The notes under the pieces are model-generated. The model saw only the letters and a list, made by a program, of their open reading frames with translations, did no database searches and had not been told where the DNA came from. The position numbers and the translations under genes are program-made. From contig KN883907.1 in NCBI GenBank assembly GCA_000934455.1, forward strand, positions 53,686-77,032: 23,347 nucleotides of DNA, in the 5' to 3' direction. Of the stretch, positions 1-8,866 are shown one piece after another; the stretch's first letter is position 1, and each line of letters starts with the position of its first letter. This DNA is from Apostichopus parvimensis. Its lineage: Eukaryota > Echinodermata > Holothuroidea > Aspidochirotida > Stichopodidae.

Positions 1-640
1 CCTTCTAGGGGTATACAGTAACTATGCCTTAATGCTTTTTACCAACTATGAGTCAAAAGAAAATTTTATTTCATATACGCTAGATCGTATTCACCTAAAT
101 TAGCTTTTATTTTTGCAACTTTATGCGTACACACTTTGTATGACACGCCATATTAAACCATCGCTGTGTTGCCTTCGCAAGAAGTTATAGAAGTAATATT
201 CTGCCGTCGCAACTAATTTCATTGCTCAATTTTCATTTTTGTTGCCCAAAACTCATTCAGTTCTTGCGAGACTACTATACAGTTATGTATGTTTCTATCT
301 GGCGCCACCATTATCATCAATAAATAAAACAGTAGGAATATAAACACTTGCCGTAGAAATATTAAAAATTTCAAGAATCTACATTAAACTGTCCCATGCC
401 TTAATGTTTGTGAGACCATATAAGACAATAGGCAGCAACAACGAGTACATCACAACATACATGTACATAAACTACCAGATGATTGGGACTTCCGTATTAC
501 AAAGTCCAGATACCATGAATTGATGAGACGAACACAAAAACAGTCAATAATAGAGGTAGTCTTTGAACGTGAATCTGATCAGTGTCTCTTGGTGAAAACA
601 AACAACTTATCATAAATACATTACGTAGCGGTACTTTAAC
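1..640. other. AT-rich spacer, nothing recognised
   Basis: No frame longer than about 60 codons starts here, and there is no tRNA-like box, tandem array or inverted-repeat pair that I can see. Base composition is typical of the rest of the window. It is best read as intron or intergenic DNA. Confidence 0.6.
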
Positions 641-648
641 ATTAACTT

Positions 649-715
649 AGCGCCCGGATGGTACCTCGGGTTGGCCGGCCACCGCCGGGCTCCTCGTCGG
701 GATGTCACATCCCAG
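649..715. other. Short GC-rich palindromic island
   Basis: About 65 bases of roughly two-thirds GC sit abruptly inside AT-rich DNA. They contain the palindrome TGGCCGGCCA (672-681) and a 7-bp inverted repeat with a one-base centre, GGGATGT-C-ACATCCC (699-713). CCCGG and CCGGG also occur on either side of the first palindrome. The stretch can fold into hairpins on either strand. It could be the relic of a mobile-element end, a protein-binding cluster or an old CpG island core; no target duplication or partner terminus was found, so the class is open. Confidence 0.4.
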
Positions 716-739
716 GGAAGTCAGAAACTCAATTTGCAT

Positions 740-1560
740 CATTTGCAAGTCTGGAATATGTTACTTACAGTGTTAAAGCCGGGAATCATTTTAGTGTTCA
801 AATTTTTTGTAGTAATTTTTGAAGGCTCTGTATATTTCTGTTGTAAACCTAACACTGCTGTACATGTTTAGACAAATTGGACTTATAAACAGTTTGATCA
901 TTTTTGCATAGCATTTTGCAATGGGATACTGGATAAATTATGACTTGTAAAAGGTACATATGCTGAGCTACCTCAAGCTGTGATTGGTCCATGATCAGTA
1001 ACTACACTGGGTTATCCAATTTTTTTTCGTTGTTAGAGTAGTCTGGCAGATTCTGCTGGAATCCTGGGTCTTGTCACAATTGACTATCACCTTCACGTCG
1101 AGTGAAGACACCTTTCTGTAACAGTTGAACTTGTACACAATAATGTGACATTGTGACAGTGGAGTAAATTTCTGCAAATTCAATTTTTTGGGGATTTTTG
1201 TAAAAAAAAAAAAATATGAAAAAAAAAAAATTTCATGAAAAGACAAAATGAAGGCAGTTTGTTTTTCCAACTTTGAGTAGCATACCTTATATCTCAAGGG
1301 ATGAGAGAAGTGTTTTCACAAAAAATAAAATGCTGATCTTCTCCAAAGATGTAAATTCACAACAAATTGGGAAGCTTACTCAACCAAAATGTTCCATATT
1401 TATTTTTTTTTGTCATTATTATTTTTTTTTGTATGATTGAAATGATTTTTTTTTGGTCTTCATGGAGAAAAAGAAGAAAGAGAAGGGAGAGGAAAAAAAT
1501 CACTTTGTAATCTCTCAATTTTGAAAACAGGACAAGACGTGAATGGGTTTTTTATTCAGA
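740..1560. other. AT-rich spacer with A and T runs
   Basis: This stretch is dominated by low-complexity A and T runs, for example the two A runs near 1201-1230 and several T runs between 1400 and 1455. A 100-codon minus-strand frame overlapping them is rich in phenylalanine and lysine because of those runs and does not look like a protein. Nothing else was recognised. Confidence 0.5.
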
Positions 1561-1960
1561 ACCATTTTGAGATAGATCAACAGGGGGATTGAGAAAATAG
1601 TCGCTGATTCTTAACTGGCAAGAACAGCCAGAGCGTTCGACGACGGCGGAGCTTAACGCATTTTAATAGACGGTACAACCGAAGCAGTTCTGTTGAGCAT
1701 GGATTATGCAAATGGTTTGACTTCCTCAAAGTCGGGGCTTTAACAATTTTGGTCGAGCATGCATGATTAGATCAAAAAAGAGAAAAGATGCCACCCAATG
1801 GGGGAAATGTGGTTTTACGACGGCTCACGACGGCATAAGAAGAAAATAATCAACAGCTCTCGAACGACGACGGCTCTTATGAATGCATCATCGAGCGAGG
1901 TTGAGAAATTATCCAACAGTGTAAAAATGTTAAGTCACAAAAAGCCCCCGAGTCGAAGGC
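1560..1960. promoter_or_regulatory. CpG-rich motif cluster, candidate regulatory element
   Basis: CpG dinucleotides are noticeably denser here than in the flanks. The 8-mer ACGACGGC occurs four times within 235 bases, at 1640-1647, 1817-1824, 1827-1834 and 1867-1874, all in the same orientation. A perfect POU octamer, ATGCAAAT, lies at 1706-1713. Dense repetition of one 8-mer with CpG retention is what a protein-binding cluster or enhancer would show. No long reading frame covers the block. The identity of the binding protein is unknown and the regulatory role is inference. Confidence 0.35.
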
Positions 1961-2080
1961 AGGATTGAGAGAAACATTTCACTTCCAATTTGGGTGTTTT
2001 TCTTATAAATTTCTGTGAGTAAATCTTGTGACTTAGTATATTGAAAAGAAAAGAAGCAAGCCTTTAATGGCCATGGTTAA

Positions 2081-2099
2081 TTTTTTTTTTTTTTTTTTT
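2081..2099. repeat. Poly-T run of 19
   Basis: An uninterrupted run of nineteen T residues. It could be the A tail of an undetected minus-strand retroposon, but no element body was recognised beside it, so it is listed only as a homopolymer. Confidence 0.9.
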
Positions 2100-2381
2100 C
2101 AAGGATTTAGAATAGCTTAACTTTTGCAATCATTTGATAAATATTCATTAGCCTATTCATTTTGTAAAATAATGATTGTATAATGCATAATTATGAGATA
2201 TAAATGGCTTTTGCAGTGCCAGTTTGGTAAATTGCAAGTATAACAGTGTATATATGTTATCAAGTACCTTAATACATAGCTATAGTCTAATGGTTGAATT
2301 TTAGGCTGAATTCTTGTAAAATAATCGGAAGAAAAAAGAGAAAAATGAAGTGCCAATAATAGTTTTTTAGAAGATATTGTA

Positions 2382-2626
2382 GGTATGTATGTATGTATTT
2401 TAGATCATCCTGCAAGCAGGAACTCGTGAAGAAGCCTCATTGGCTTATCAAAGCCGCAAGCTGACCGAAGTCAATCTCTCACACTCATATTTAACGTCCA
2501 TGATTATGAATTGTTCAATTGACAACAACTCTGTAACTGGACGACATACGTTAATCTTGGAGTGACTCGAACCGGGGACCTTATGATTGGAAGGCACCTG
2601 TGTTAACCACTGAGCTAACACTCCAC
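2382..2626 (-). mobile_element. tRNA-derived SINE, family 1, minus strand
   Basis: Read on the minus strand, the element begins with a tRNA-like head: an A box TAGCTCAGTGGTTAACAC (2617-2600) followed by a B box GGTTCGAGTC (2573-2564), the two parts of an internal RNA polymerase III promoter. GGAGTG at the head start pairs with CACTCC just after the B box, so the acceptor-like stem survives although the full cloverleaf does not. The body of about 160 bases contains two small hairpins, GGCTT-TGAT-AAGCC and TCCTGC-TT-GCAGGA. It ends in a (TACA)n-type tail (2401-2382). These are established hallmarks of SINEs, which move with LINE machinery. No target-site duplication was visible, so insertion is probably old. 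The body differs from the SINEs at 12.9 and 15.9 kb, hence a separate family. Confidence 0.75.
2559..2626 (-). other. tRNA-like head of the family 1 SINE
   Basis: The A and B boxes are near consensus and 27 bases apart, a tRNA-like spacing. The T stem does not pair and the anticodon arm is not regular, so this is not a functional tRNA gene. It is the polymerase III promoter region of the SINE. Confidence 0.75.
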
Positions 2627-2639
2627 ATTCACCTTGCAA

Positions 2640-2985
2640 ATATGCTTAGTATTTGGAGTGCTCCTTAAAGGTTAAATTAATGATGATGTCAGCCTTCATG
2701 TCAATTCATTGTTTAATCAATTCTATAAGTTACGTAACTCAATCAAACATGTTCTTCATACAACAGGACTGTGGCTGGCACCATAGTGGACATTACAGTC
2801 AACACCATTTTGCTTTGACAATTTTGTCATGCAATTGGAAAGATGTCATATAAGAACTAAATGATGTCATGTTGAGTTTTATGTTTCATCTTTCAAACAA
2901 CTGACCTATAGTGCTCTCTGTGTATAATTATTTGCACAGTGACTATATTGTCCAGTCACTCTTAATTGATGAACCACCTGTTCTT
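2640..2985. other. AT-rich spacer, nothing recognised
   Basis: A 66-codon plus-strand frame (2653-2853) has no recognisable domain and no coding-like codon bias. No RNA gene, repeat or paired termini were seen. Confidence 0.5.
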
Positions 2986-3303
2986 CAATTAAAGGTCATT
3001 TCTCATGACTTAAAATGTGATGTAGAAATAACGTCTGCACTGATCATATAGTGATAGTTTTTTAAATATCTTTAACATCTATTAAAATTTATTTTGTGCC
3101 TCAAATCATAATGCCTACAATATGGTCAAATATAAAAGAACAGGTCGGTCATCAATTAAAGGTCATTTCTCATGACTTAAAATGTGACCTAGAAATAACA
3201 TCTGCACTGATCGTAGTGATTTTCTTTAATATCTATAACATTTATTATACTTTATTTTGTGCCTCAAATCGTAATTCCTACAATATGGCCAATTATAAAA
3301 ATG
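2986..3303. repeat. Tandem duplication of an approximately 155-bp segment
   Basis: Copy 1 spans about 2986-3143 and copy 2 about 3153-3303, offset by 167 bases at their left ends. Both begin CAATTAAAGGTCATTTC and share GCCTCAAATC and CTACAATATGG near their right ends. They agree at most positions (close to nine in ten by eye) with a short deletion in copy 2. This is a local tandem duplication with some later divergence. The overlapping open frame is not convincing as a gene. Confidence 0.9.
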
Positions 3304-4020
3304 TATAAGATGGATGGGGGAGGGGATTCATATCTATATATTGCTAATATATGTCTTTAAATTAGGTTGTATGGGCATTGATATATAATTCTCTGCTGTG
3401 GACATTTTATAACTCGTTTATTTAGACCTAGAAACGGTTCTTCATCTTTGATTGTCATGTAATGGAATAAACAGAGTAAAATTAGGTAAACAACATCATT
3501 GACACAGTTACTATATTGTAAAGGGAAAGTAGCTGCACTGTACGATTTGCTCATGTAATTAACTACCATGTGGGATTGAAATTATTATCCAACCAACTGG
3601 TTTAATGTAGGCCACTCTGCCCGATCTCCAGTGCCTCATTCTCTCATTGAAGTATTCATCAGTGCACAAATGTCCGTCTTTTGAATAATTCATATGACCC
3701 AGAATTTTGTACGTTCTTTATTCAGTTGCCATAATGCTTACAAGTACTGAGGTTTCATTATTGCTGTCTTCTGTTACGGTCAGTACTTTGTCGTTGACCT
3801 ATAGAGAAATGCATGGAAACACGAAGACCGACATCCGCATTATGATCATTTGTAATTTAGGGTTCGATTCTAAGAATATCTGATAGAAAAGTGCAATATA
3901 AAATTTCCATTAACAAAAGAACACATGTTCCTGCCTGTATAGGCATACTATATATAACCCTTCACAAAGAAGAATATAAATATCTCCCTACGGATATTTC
4001 CCAGCGAGGGTGTGAATAAT
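3304..4020. other. AT-rich spacer, nothing firm
   Basis: A B-box-like GGTTCGATTC at 3861-3870 and the string AAGTGCAATATAAA soon after it look like pieces of a decayed SINE. There is no A box at the right distance, so no element is called. The 70-codon minus-strand frame here has no protein-like features. Confidence 0.4.
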
Positions 4021-4035
4021 TTGGTGGAGTGTCCC

Positions 4036-4110
4036 TTATTATTCATGATGAATATTCATAAGACAGTGATTTGCATGTGATTCAAATCATTCATCATCAC
4101 TCTGAATCAG
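4036..4110. promoter_or_regulatory. Nested palindromes around a POU octamer, candidate enhancer core
   Basis: Three inverted repeats crowd into 50 bases. TATTCAT-G-ATGAATA (4040-4054) is a perfect 15-base palindrome. ATGAATATTCAT (4048-4059) overlaps it. TGATTTG (4067-4073) pairs with CAAATCA (4083-4089) across nine bases. The perfect POU octamer ATTTGCAT lies at 4069-4076, inside the third. ATTCAT and ATGAAT fit homeodomain-type core sites. This packing is typical of conserved developmental enhancers, but conservation cannot be tested from one sequence, so the role is inferred. Confidence 0.4.
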
Positions 4111-5460
4111 ATGCAGGTTTGATTCGTATATAAGTTGAGTTTAAAGACAGTCCTAGTTTTGTTGCTTTTCGGAAGAGAATTCTCTCAAATTTTCGTGCGG
4201 TACTTATTGCCGTTTAGAATCTTGATTGTCAATTGCTTATTTATCATCAACATTGCAGCCTTGGATTCTTGAACAATATTTATATATCTAAGCAAGATAA
4301 GAAATATGTAATTTAAACCTCATTTGATTCAAATTAAAGCCAAAAAACAAATAGCCATCAGTTAGCAAGTGACACTTGTAAATAAAAAGTATGAAACACT
4401 TCTTTGTGTATATTTTAGAAGGGAGCCCTCACTTTCTTCTAACACACTCACACACATGTGTAGACTGTCACCTTCATTTCTTTGGTTGCAAATTCACAGC
4501 TGGAAAACTGTTACATCGCTAGGATCAAGCTTTTGAATTCTACTTTAAAATTTAAGCTTATCTAGTAAAAATTGTTTCTTTACCTTGTGTTGTTTTGTTT
4601 TGCTGACAGTATTCAAAATCTGGGCATAAGATAAAAGGTTAATAGCATTTTTCAGACTAAAAAATATAATTAAATATAAGACTTTATGATTTTTGTGTAT
4701 TCAGTTGCATATTCTTTGTTAAAACTGCATTCAATTTAGTAACTAATTAAAAATGAAACTTCCAGTAACTTTAGTTCCTAATGGATTCCCCCCCCCCCCC
4801 AAAAAAAAAATAATTCCTTAGAAAGGAGGCTTTCACCGTGGAATATTTTGTGCTGACTTATACCAGATTCTGGCAAAGATAATGGGGCAAAGTGGTCCAT
4901 TTTTTTGCAAAGGTTATAGAGTTGATAAACGTAGGATTCCACTTTCTGTTATAATCTCCTAGAAGCATTAGGGAAAGAGTTGGAATTCTAAGTTGAAAGA
5001 TTTAGATCCCAATTGCTATCAAAAATTAGAATTCTCCTGGTACACTTTAATACAGAAAGCAATCACCTGCTCTCAACAAGGTTGTAGTGTTCCACTCCAT
5101 AGTCAGCCAAAATTATATATATTTTACTGTTGCACCTAATTTATGCCCATAATAGAAACTGCAGAACTTAAGTCACTTTTTGTTCTCTGTTTTTCTTTCG
5201 ATCAACAAAATTGTGAAGGATTCTCACCCTATTTTTTTTTCTTTCAGAAAAACTGCTCATCCTATTCCTATGTATATTTTCATGAAAAGTACTGTATAAT
5301 AATCAGTTTTTTTATAAGCTGACTGTATAAATTCTAATTTTGATGTTTGTGAAAAGATTTACGTACGTGGCTGAATTCCCATGATACGGTTAATGAAACA
5401 CTTTATATGCTAAACAAGCTTCTTTCATGTTGTGCGAAGTTCGGTTTCACAAATGCTTTC
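4111..5460. other. AT-rich spacer with splice-acceptor-like site and C13A10 run
   Basis: The homopolymer junction of 13 C followed by 10 A lies at 4788-4810. A strong acceptor-like tract, TTTTTTTTTCTTTCAG, ends at 5247. Only about 24 codons stay open after it and no donor of quality follows, so no exon is called. No other gene, RNA or repeat was recognised. Confidence 0.45.
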
Positions 5461-5940
5461 ATTTTAGCCTCATTTGCATAAACATATTCATAGACTTTTT
5501 ACCCAAAAGTGTGAAAGCGATTTTTTATCTGTGCCGCGTTCTCGGAGTGACAAATGTCTTTTAAAGGCATCAGCTGTTGTTAAAGTTGACAACTTCCAAA
5601 GTCAGGTTTTTTGGGGGGTTTTTTTCTTGTTCTTTTTTTGTCTTTTGTTGTGTAAATCCCTTTCATCTGTATCTTTTCGCCTCGGATCTTTCTTCGAATC
5701 GCCGATCAGTTCTCTTTTGAAGAACTAAGAGAAATTGTTAGCGGAGGATGTATCTGGTGTTCAAACTTAAAGTTAGTAGAAGTTAAGTCAAATTCAAAGA
5801 TTTTGTGTGTTTTTTTGGGGTGGGAATTTTTTTTTTTCTTCCAATTTTGATTGGCACGGAAAGTTAAGGAAAGTGTAAGTAACCTCGGAGGCATTTGGAA
5901 CTTTAACGTGATTGGTCTGTAAATGAGAATCACAGGAAAG
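5460..5940. other. Spacer with POU octamer and T/G runs
   Basis: A perfect octamer ATTTGCAT (5472-5479) precedes about 100 bases of more mixed composition and then alternating T and G runs near 5610-5640 and 5800-5840. The 84-codon plus-strand frame (5474-5728) is rich in F and L through those T runs and is not convincing. The minus-strand 75-codon frame is similarly low-complexity. Confidence 0.4.
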
Positions 5941-7980
5941 TAATGAATCGTTCAGTAACATGTATTATAAGCACGGACTGAACGTCTCAAAGACGGAAAT
6001 AGCGTTCTCCATTTTAATGACGAAAGGCAAAGAAAAAATAAAATGGCTTTTCAAGAATACATTTAGGTATTAAATTATTCACACAACTGAACAGAAACAT
6101 GATGTCATTGTCTCAATTTATACCAGCTTTGCGACTGTCACATATGTGGCTTAAATTCAACTGCAGGATTCCAGTATAACAAATCTTTTCACGATAAGTT
6201 AAAGAGACCTTTTGGGAGAATTACTATTAATTGTAAGGGTTGGAGGATTGGCTGTTAAGATGGTCAAATTATTAGATGTTGGGTTCCTCTAAACCGGTTT
6301 GTTTAATCTGTCCATTATGTACAGGAGAAATCGTTTGTACTCATCAGAAGGTGTGGTGTCTGCTAAAATTACAGAATTAAACTAATTCTAGCTGTGTGTG
6401 TTTCTTCTAAGCCATCTTCCTATACGGTCTAAAGAATTAGCACAGCAGGTTTACAAATTGGGGTGTGGCAAGTTCATGAATTAAAATTTAGTCAGAGTTA
6501 AATCTTTCTATATTTTGCATGCAGGATGTGTGTTGCACTTGTTGTCCACATTGAAAGGGATTCACAACAACAACAATTTTTTGGGGGGGAGTTTTATTTT
6601 TTTTGGGGGGGGAGAGGGAGAGGGGGTTTATATTTTTTTTTTGTGTATGATCATGCTTGTCTTTCATATCCGGTCAAGAGCAAATCAGCTTGAATAAAAT
6701 ATCAAATACTGTCTGCTAATTAGCGAAATTGGTTCCACTAAAAATTTTGGTGAAAGCCAGTCACTGTATTCTACTGTCTGTAGTTTGGTTTCCATGCTCA
6801 AGATGTATTTATATTGGGCAATAACATAGCCTTTTTTGCCATAATTTGACTCATTAATATTTGGTTTATAACTAGTATGGGTCACATTCTCATAAAGTTC
6901 TCATTTTTTTTCAAACCAGATAACCTACCTGACAATTGTAACATGTAATCACAGAAGAAAATAGTATTAGATAAAAAACTGTTTCGGAACCTCGTAGTTA
7001 CGTACTACCAATTACTGTACAATCGTGTGATTTCGCGAACTGCTGTGACAAATTTTTGCTGAGAGATATGTGCATTGCTTAAGTTCATGAGCTTGTAAAT
7101 ATCCTTGTTGAAGCTATTAATCTTTAATAATGTGCAAATTATTAATATTCATGAATGATGTAGAATCTGTCGAGTATTTGTGAAGTAGATTCAGGCGTGT
7201 CTAATTCAGAACATCTACTGCATTTTAAGAACATCATACACGTAAATTTAACTTGCTTTTTTCCATGTACAGAGAGTTGGTTTGGAGATGTTCACCTGAA
7301 TATGCCCTTCGTTTACAGGAAAATAAGTTGAATATTGCTTGCCTATAAAGCTGATATGTTAACTTGATAGTTGCTTACAAACGTGTAACATCAGGGTGTG
7401 TAAGTTTTCATGCAAATGGGTTTCAGCTATTACTGTAGACACGTTTGGGTGCCTAAGTTAGCAATATTACGGTCCTTAAATCGCTGTATTGGATAGCTTG
7501 CCGTAATCTTATCTGTGGTAAAACATAGATCTTTGAAGCTGTCTCTAAAAGTTGCAGTGAATCATAGATAGTTGGACCTTGCATTAAGACTGTTGTTTTT
7601 TTTCCCCACATATTTTCTTATTCTTCAAAAGAATGTTTTTTCTTTGGATTAAACTTTCTTCAATCCGTCCAGACACTTTTTTCTCATATTAGCTCAAATT
7701 GAGAGAAATATTCCAAAATTACATTCTCCCCCCCCCCCTCCTCCTCGGGCCTTTTGTTTACTCTGTTGTGATAATTTGAAATGATACTGTACTATAAATG
7801 CATGTGTACGAAGTTAATGAACTGTGCAACCGTGATGACATTTATTTGGAATCCCTTCAAAGAGAGAAATGATCATTTAATCAATGCGAAAAGGCTGATC
7901 ACTCTACTGGAGAGAGAAACAGAGGAAGCTGTGCATAGCCAGCACTAATTTTTTCGAAATTAGCCTAAGGAAATCAAAAA
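5941..7980. other. AT-rich spacer, low-complexity tracts only
   Basis: Contents are a G/T/A-rich tract at 6575-6645 that includes GAGAGGGAGAGGGGG, a C11 run at 7728-7738, and a perfect POU octamer ATGCAAAT at 7410-7417. A related ATGTGCAAAT lies near 7132, followed by ATATTCATGAAT. An acceptor-like CTTTTTTCCATGTACAG near 7272 is followed by about 24 open codons and then a stop, too little to call an exon. No RNA gene or complete element was recognised. Confidence 0.45.
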
Positions 7981-8015
7981 CAACGGTTGTTACTTTTTTA
8001 CATGCTCGTAATTAC

Positions 8016-8221
8016 GTCTGATGGCGATTTGCGTCTTCTGTTGAATAATTCTCTCCGTCGATGGGAGCTTTCCATTGTTGAGTTCTCTTATCAAAACAGA
8101 ATTCATAAAGCTCAGCATACCACCATGTTTTTGTTTTCCTTCGTCCAAACGGCCCAACGCGCAATCTCTCCTCTTGCTCCTCATTATGATACCAAATTTT
8201 TGTGTCTTTGACCAATGTCAT
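8016..8221 (-). CDS. Candidate coding exon, Trp/Tyr-rich, function unknown
   Basis: The minus strand is open for 68 codons plus two bases. It is preceded by an acceptor-like TTTCTGGCATTCAG and ends at a plausible donor, CAGAC|GTAATT (donor GT at 8015-8014). The peptide looks like folded protein: it contains IWYHNEEQEERLRVGPFGRR and KTKTWWYAELYEF, with five tryptophans, no low-complexity bias and many charged residues. Codons are varied and the plus strand of the same stretch gives only disordered frames. I do not recognise the family. Against it, the bases upstream of the acceptor are A-rich on this strand, a poor pyrimidine tract. The frame could instead start at its own ATG and stop at TAA at 8014-8012, giving a 69-codon peptide. 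Confidence 0.4.
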
Positions 8222-8749
8222 CTGAATGCCAGAAATTTTTCCTTTTTTTTAAATATTTTTAATTTTTTCTTTCTGTTCCTTTAAATCTTTCGACCTTTTT
8301 TTTTTTTTCCCCCATCGTGATACAACGCCCGGTTTTTTGGGAGTCTGTTAGATACATATTTGGCTTTCTTTCAACAGCCTAAGACTCTTAAGTGACTGCA
8401 AAAATAACCTTAGGCTAAGCAACTTGTGTACTTGTTCCTCGATATATAGCCATAGCCAGTTTACGTGGGAGATATAAAAGGCCGTTTTATTTGGGAATTT
8501 TTTTTTACTGCCGACCGTTGTCCTGGTAATCATACCTAGGTTTAAAGTCTTTCAATTTATTTAGAAGGGATCACCTCGCTGGCTTTTCTTATTTATTACA
8601 GCCCCGAAGTGTTAAAAAAGTGCATCTTTGTATCAGGAAAAAAGTGGTTAAAAAGAAAAAGTTCATTTGGGGAAGGTTAAATATTTGTTAGTCATATCAA
8701 GAAGAAAAAAAGAGAGAGAAAAATGAAAGATCAAAGAATATAATATTAC
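8222..8749 (-). other. Possible intron between two minus-strand candidate exons
   Basis: If 8866-8750 and 8221-8016 belong to one transcript, this 528-base stretch is the intron, with GT at 8749-8748 and AG at 8223-8222. The donor reads GGT|GTAATA, and both exons would join in phase 0. The 3' end is A-rich rather than pyrimidine-rich on the minus strand, which weakens the model. A 61-codon minus-strand frame inside (8533-8348) was not judged convincing. Confidence 0.2.
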
Positions 8750-8866
8750 ACCAGAGAAGGTTGTACTTTTTTTCTTTTCCGTAGAAATCCCACAATGCAA
8801 CTCTTCCTGCGGTTTCATGAAATGTGATCTATTTTGACACGTTTGAGTCTCATTTTTCAGTGCCAT
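8750..8866 (-). CDS. Candidate first coding exon, function unknown
   Basis: A minus-strand ATG at 8866-8864 has A at -3 and G at +4, a favourable Kozak context. It opens 39 codons beginning MALKNETQTCQNRSHF, a hydrophilic stretch with mixed codons, up to GGT|GTAATA at the right border of the possible intron. Past that point the same frame becomes a hydrophobic, T-run-derived sequence, consistent with leaving an exon. It sits about 530 bases upstream of the Trp-rich candidate exon in matching phase. No known family is recognised, and no promoter was identified upstream. Confidence 0.25.

Noticed and set aside
995-1297. 100-codon minus-strand frame
   Set aside because: The F/K-rich sequence comes from A and T homopolymers; no domain and no coding-like codon use.
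3849-3915. B-box-like GGTTCGATTC followed by AAGTGCAATATAAA, resembling a decayed SINE
   Set aside because: No A box at a tRNA-like distance, and the two pieces are only about 20 bases apart. Chance is as likely.
5232-5330. Strong acceptor-like TTTTTTTTTCTTTCAG and following open codons
   Set aside because: Only about two dozen codons remain open and no convincing donor follows; pyrimidine runs are common here.
7255-7350. Acceptor-like CTTTTTTCCATGTACAG with a short open frame containing CSPEYALRLQENK
   Set aside because: The frame is about 24 codons to a stop, with no donor or homology; too short to support an exon.
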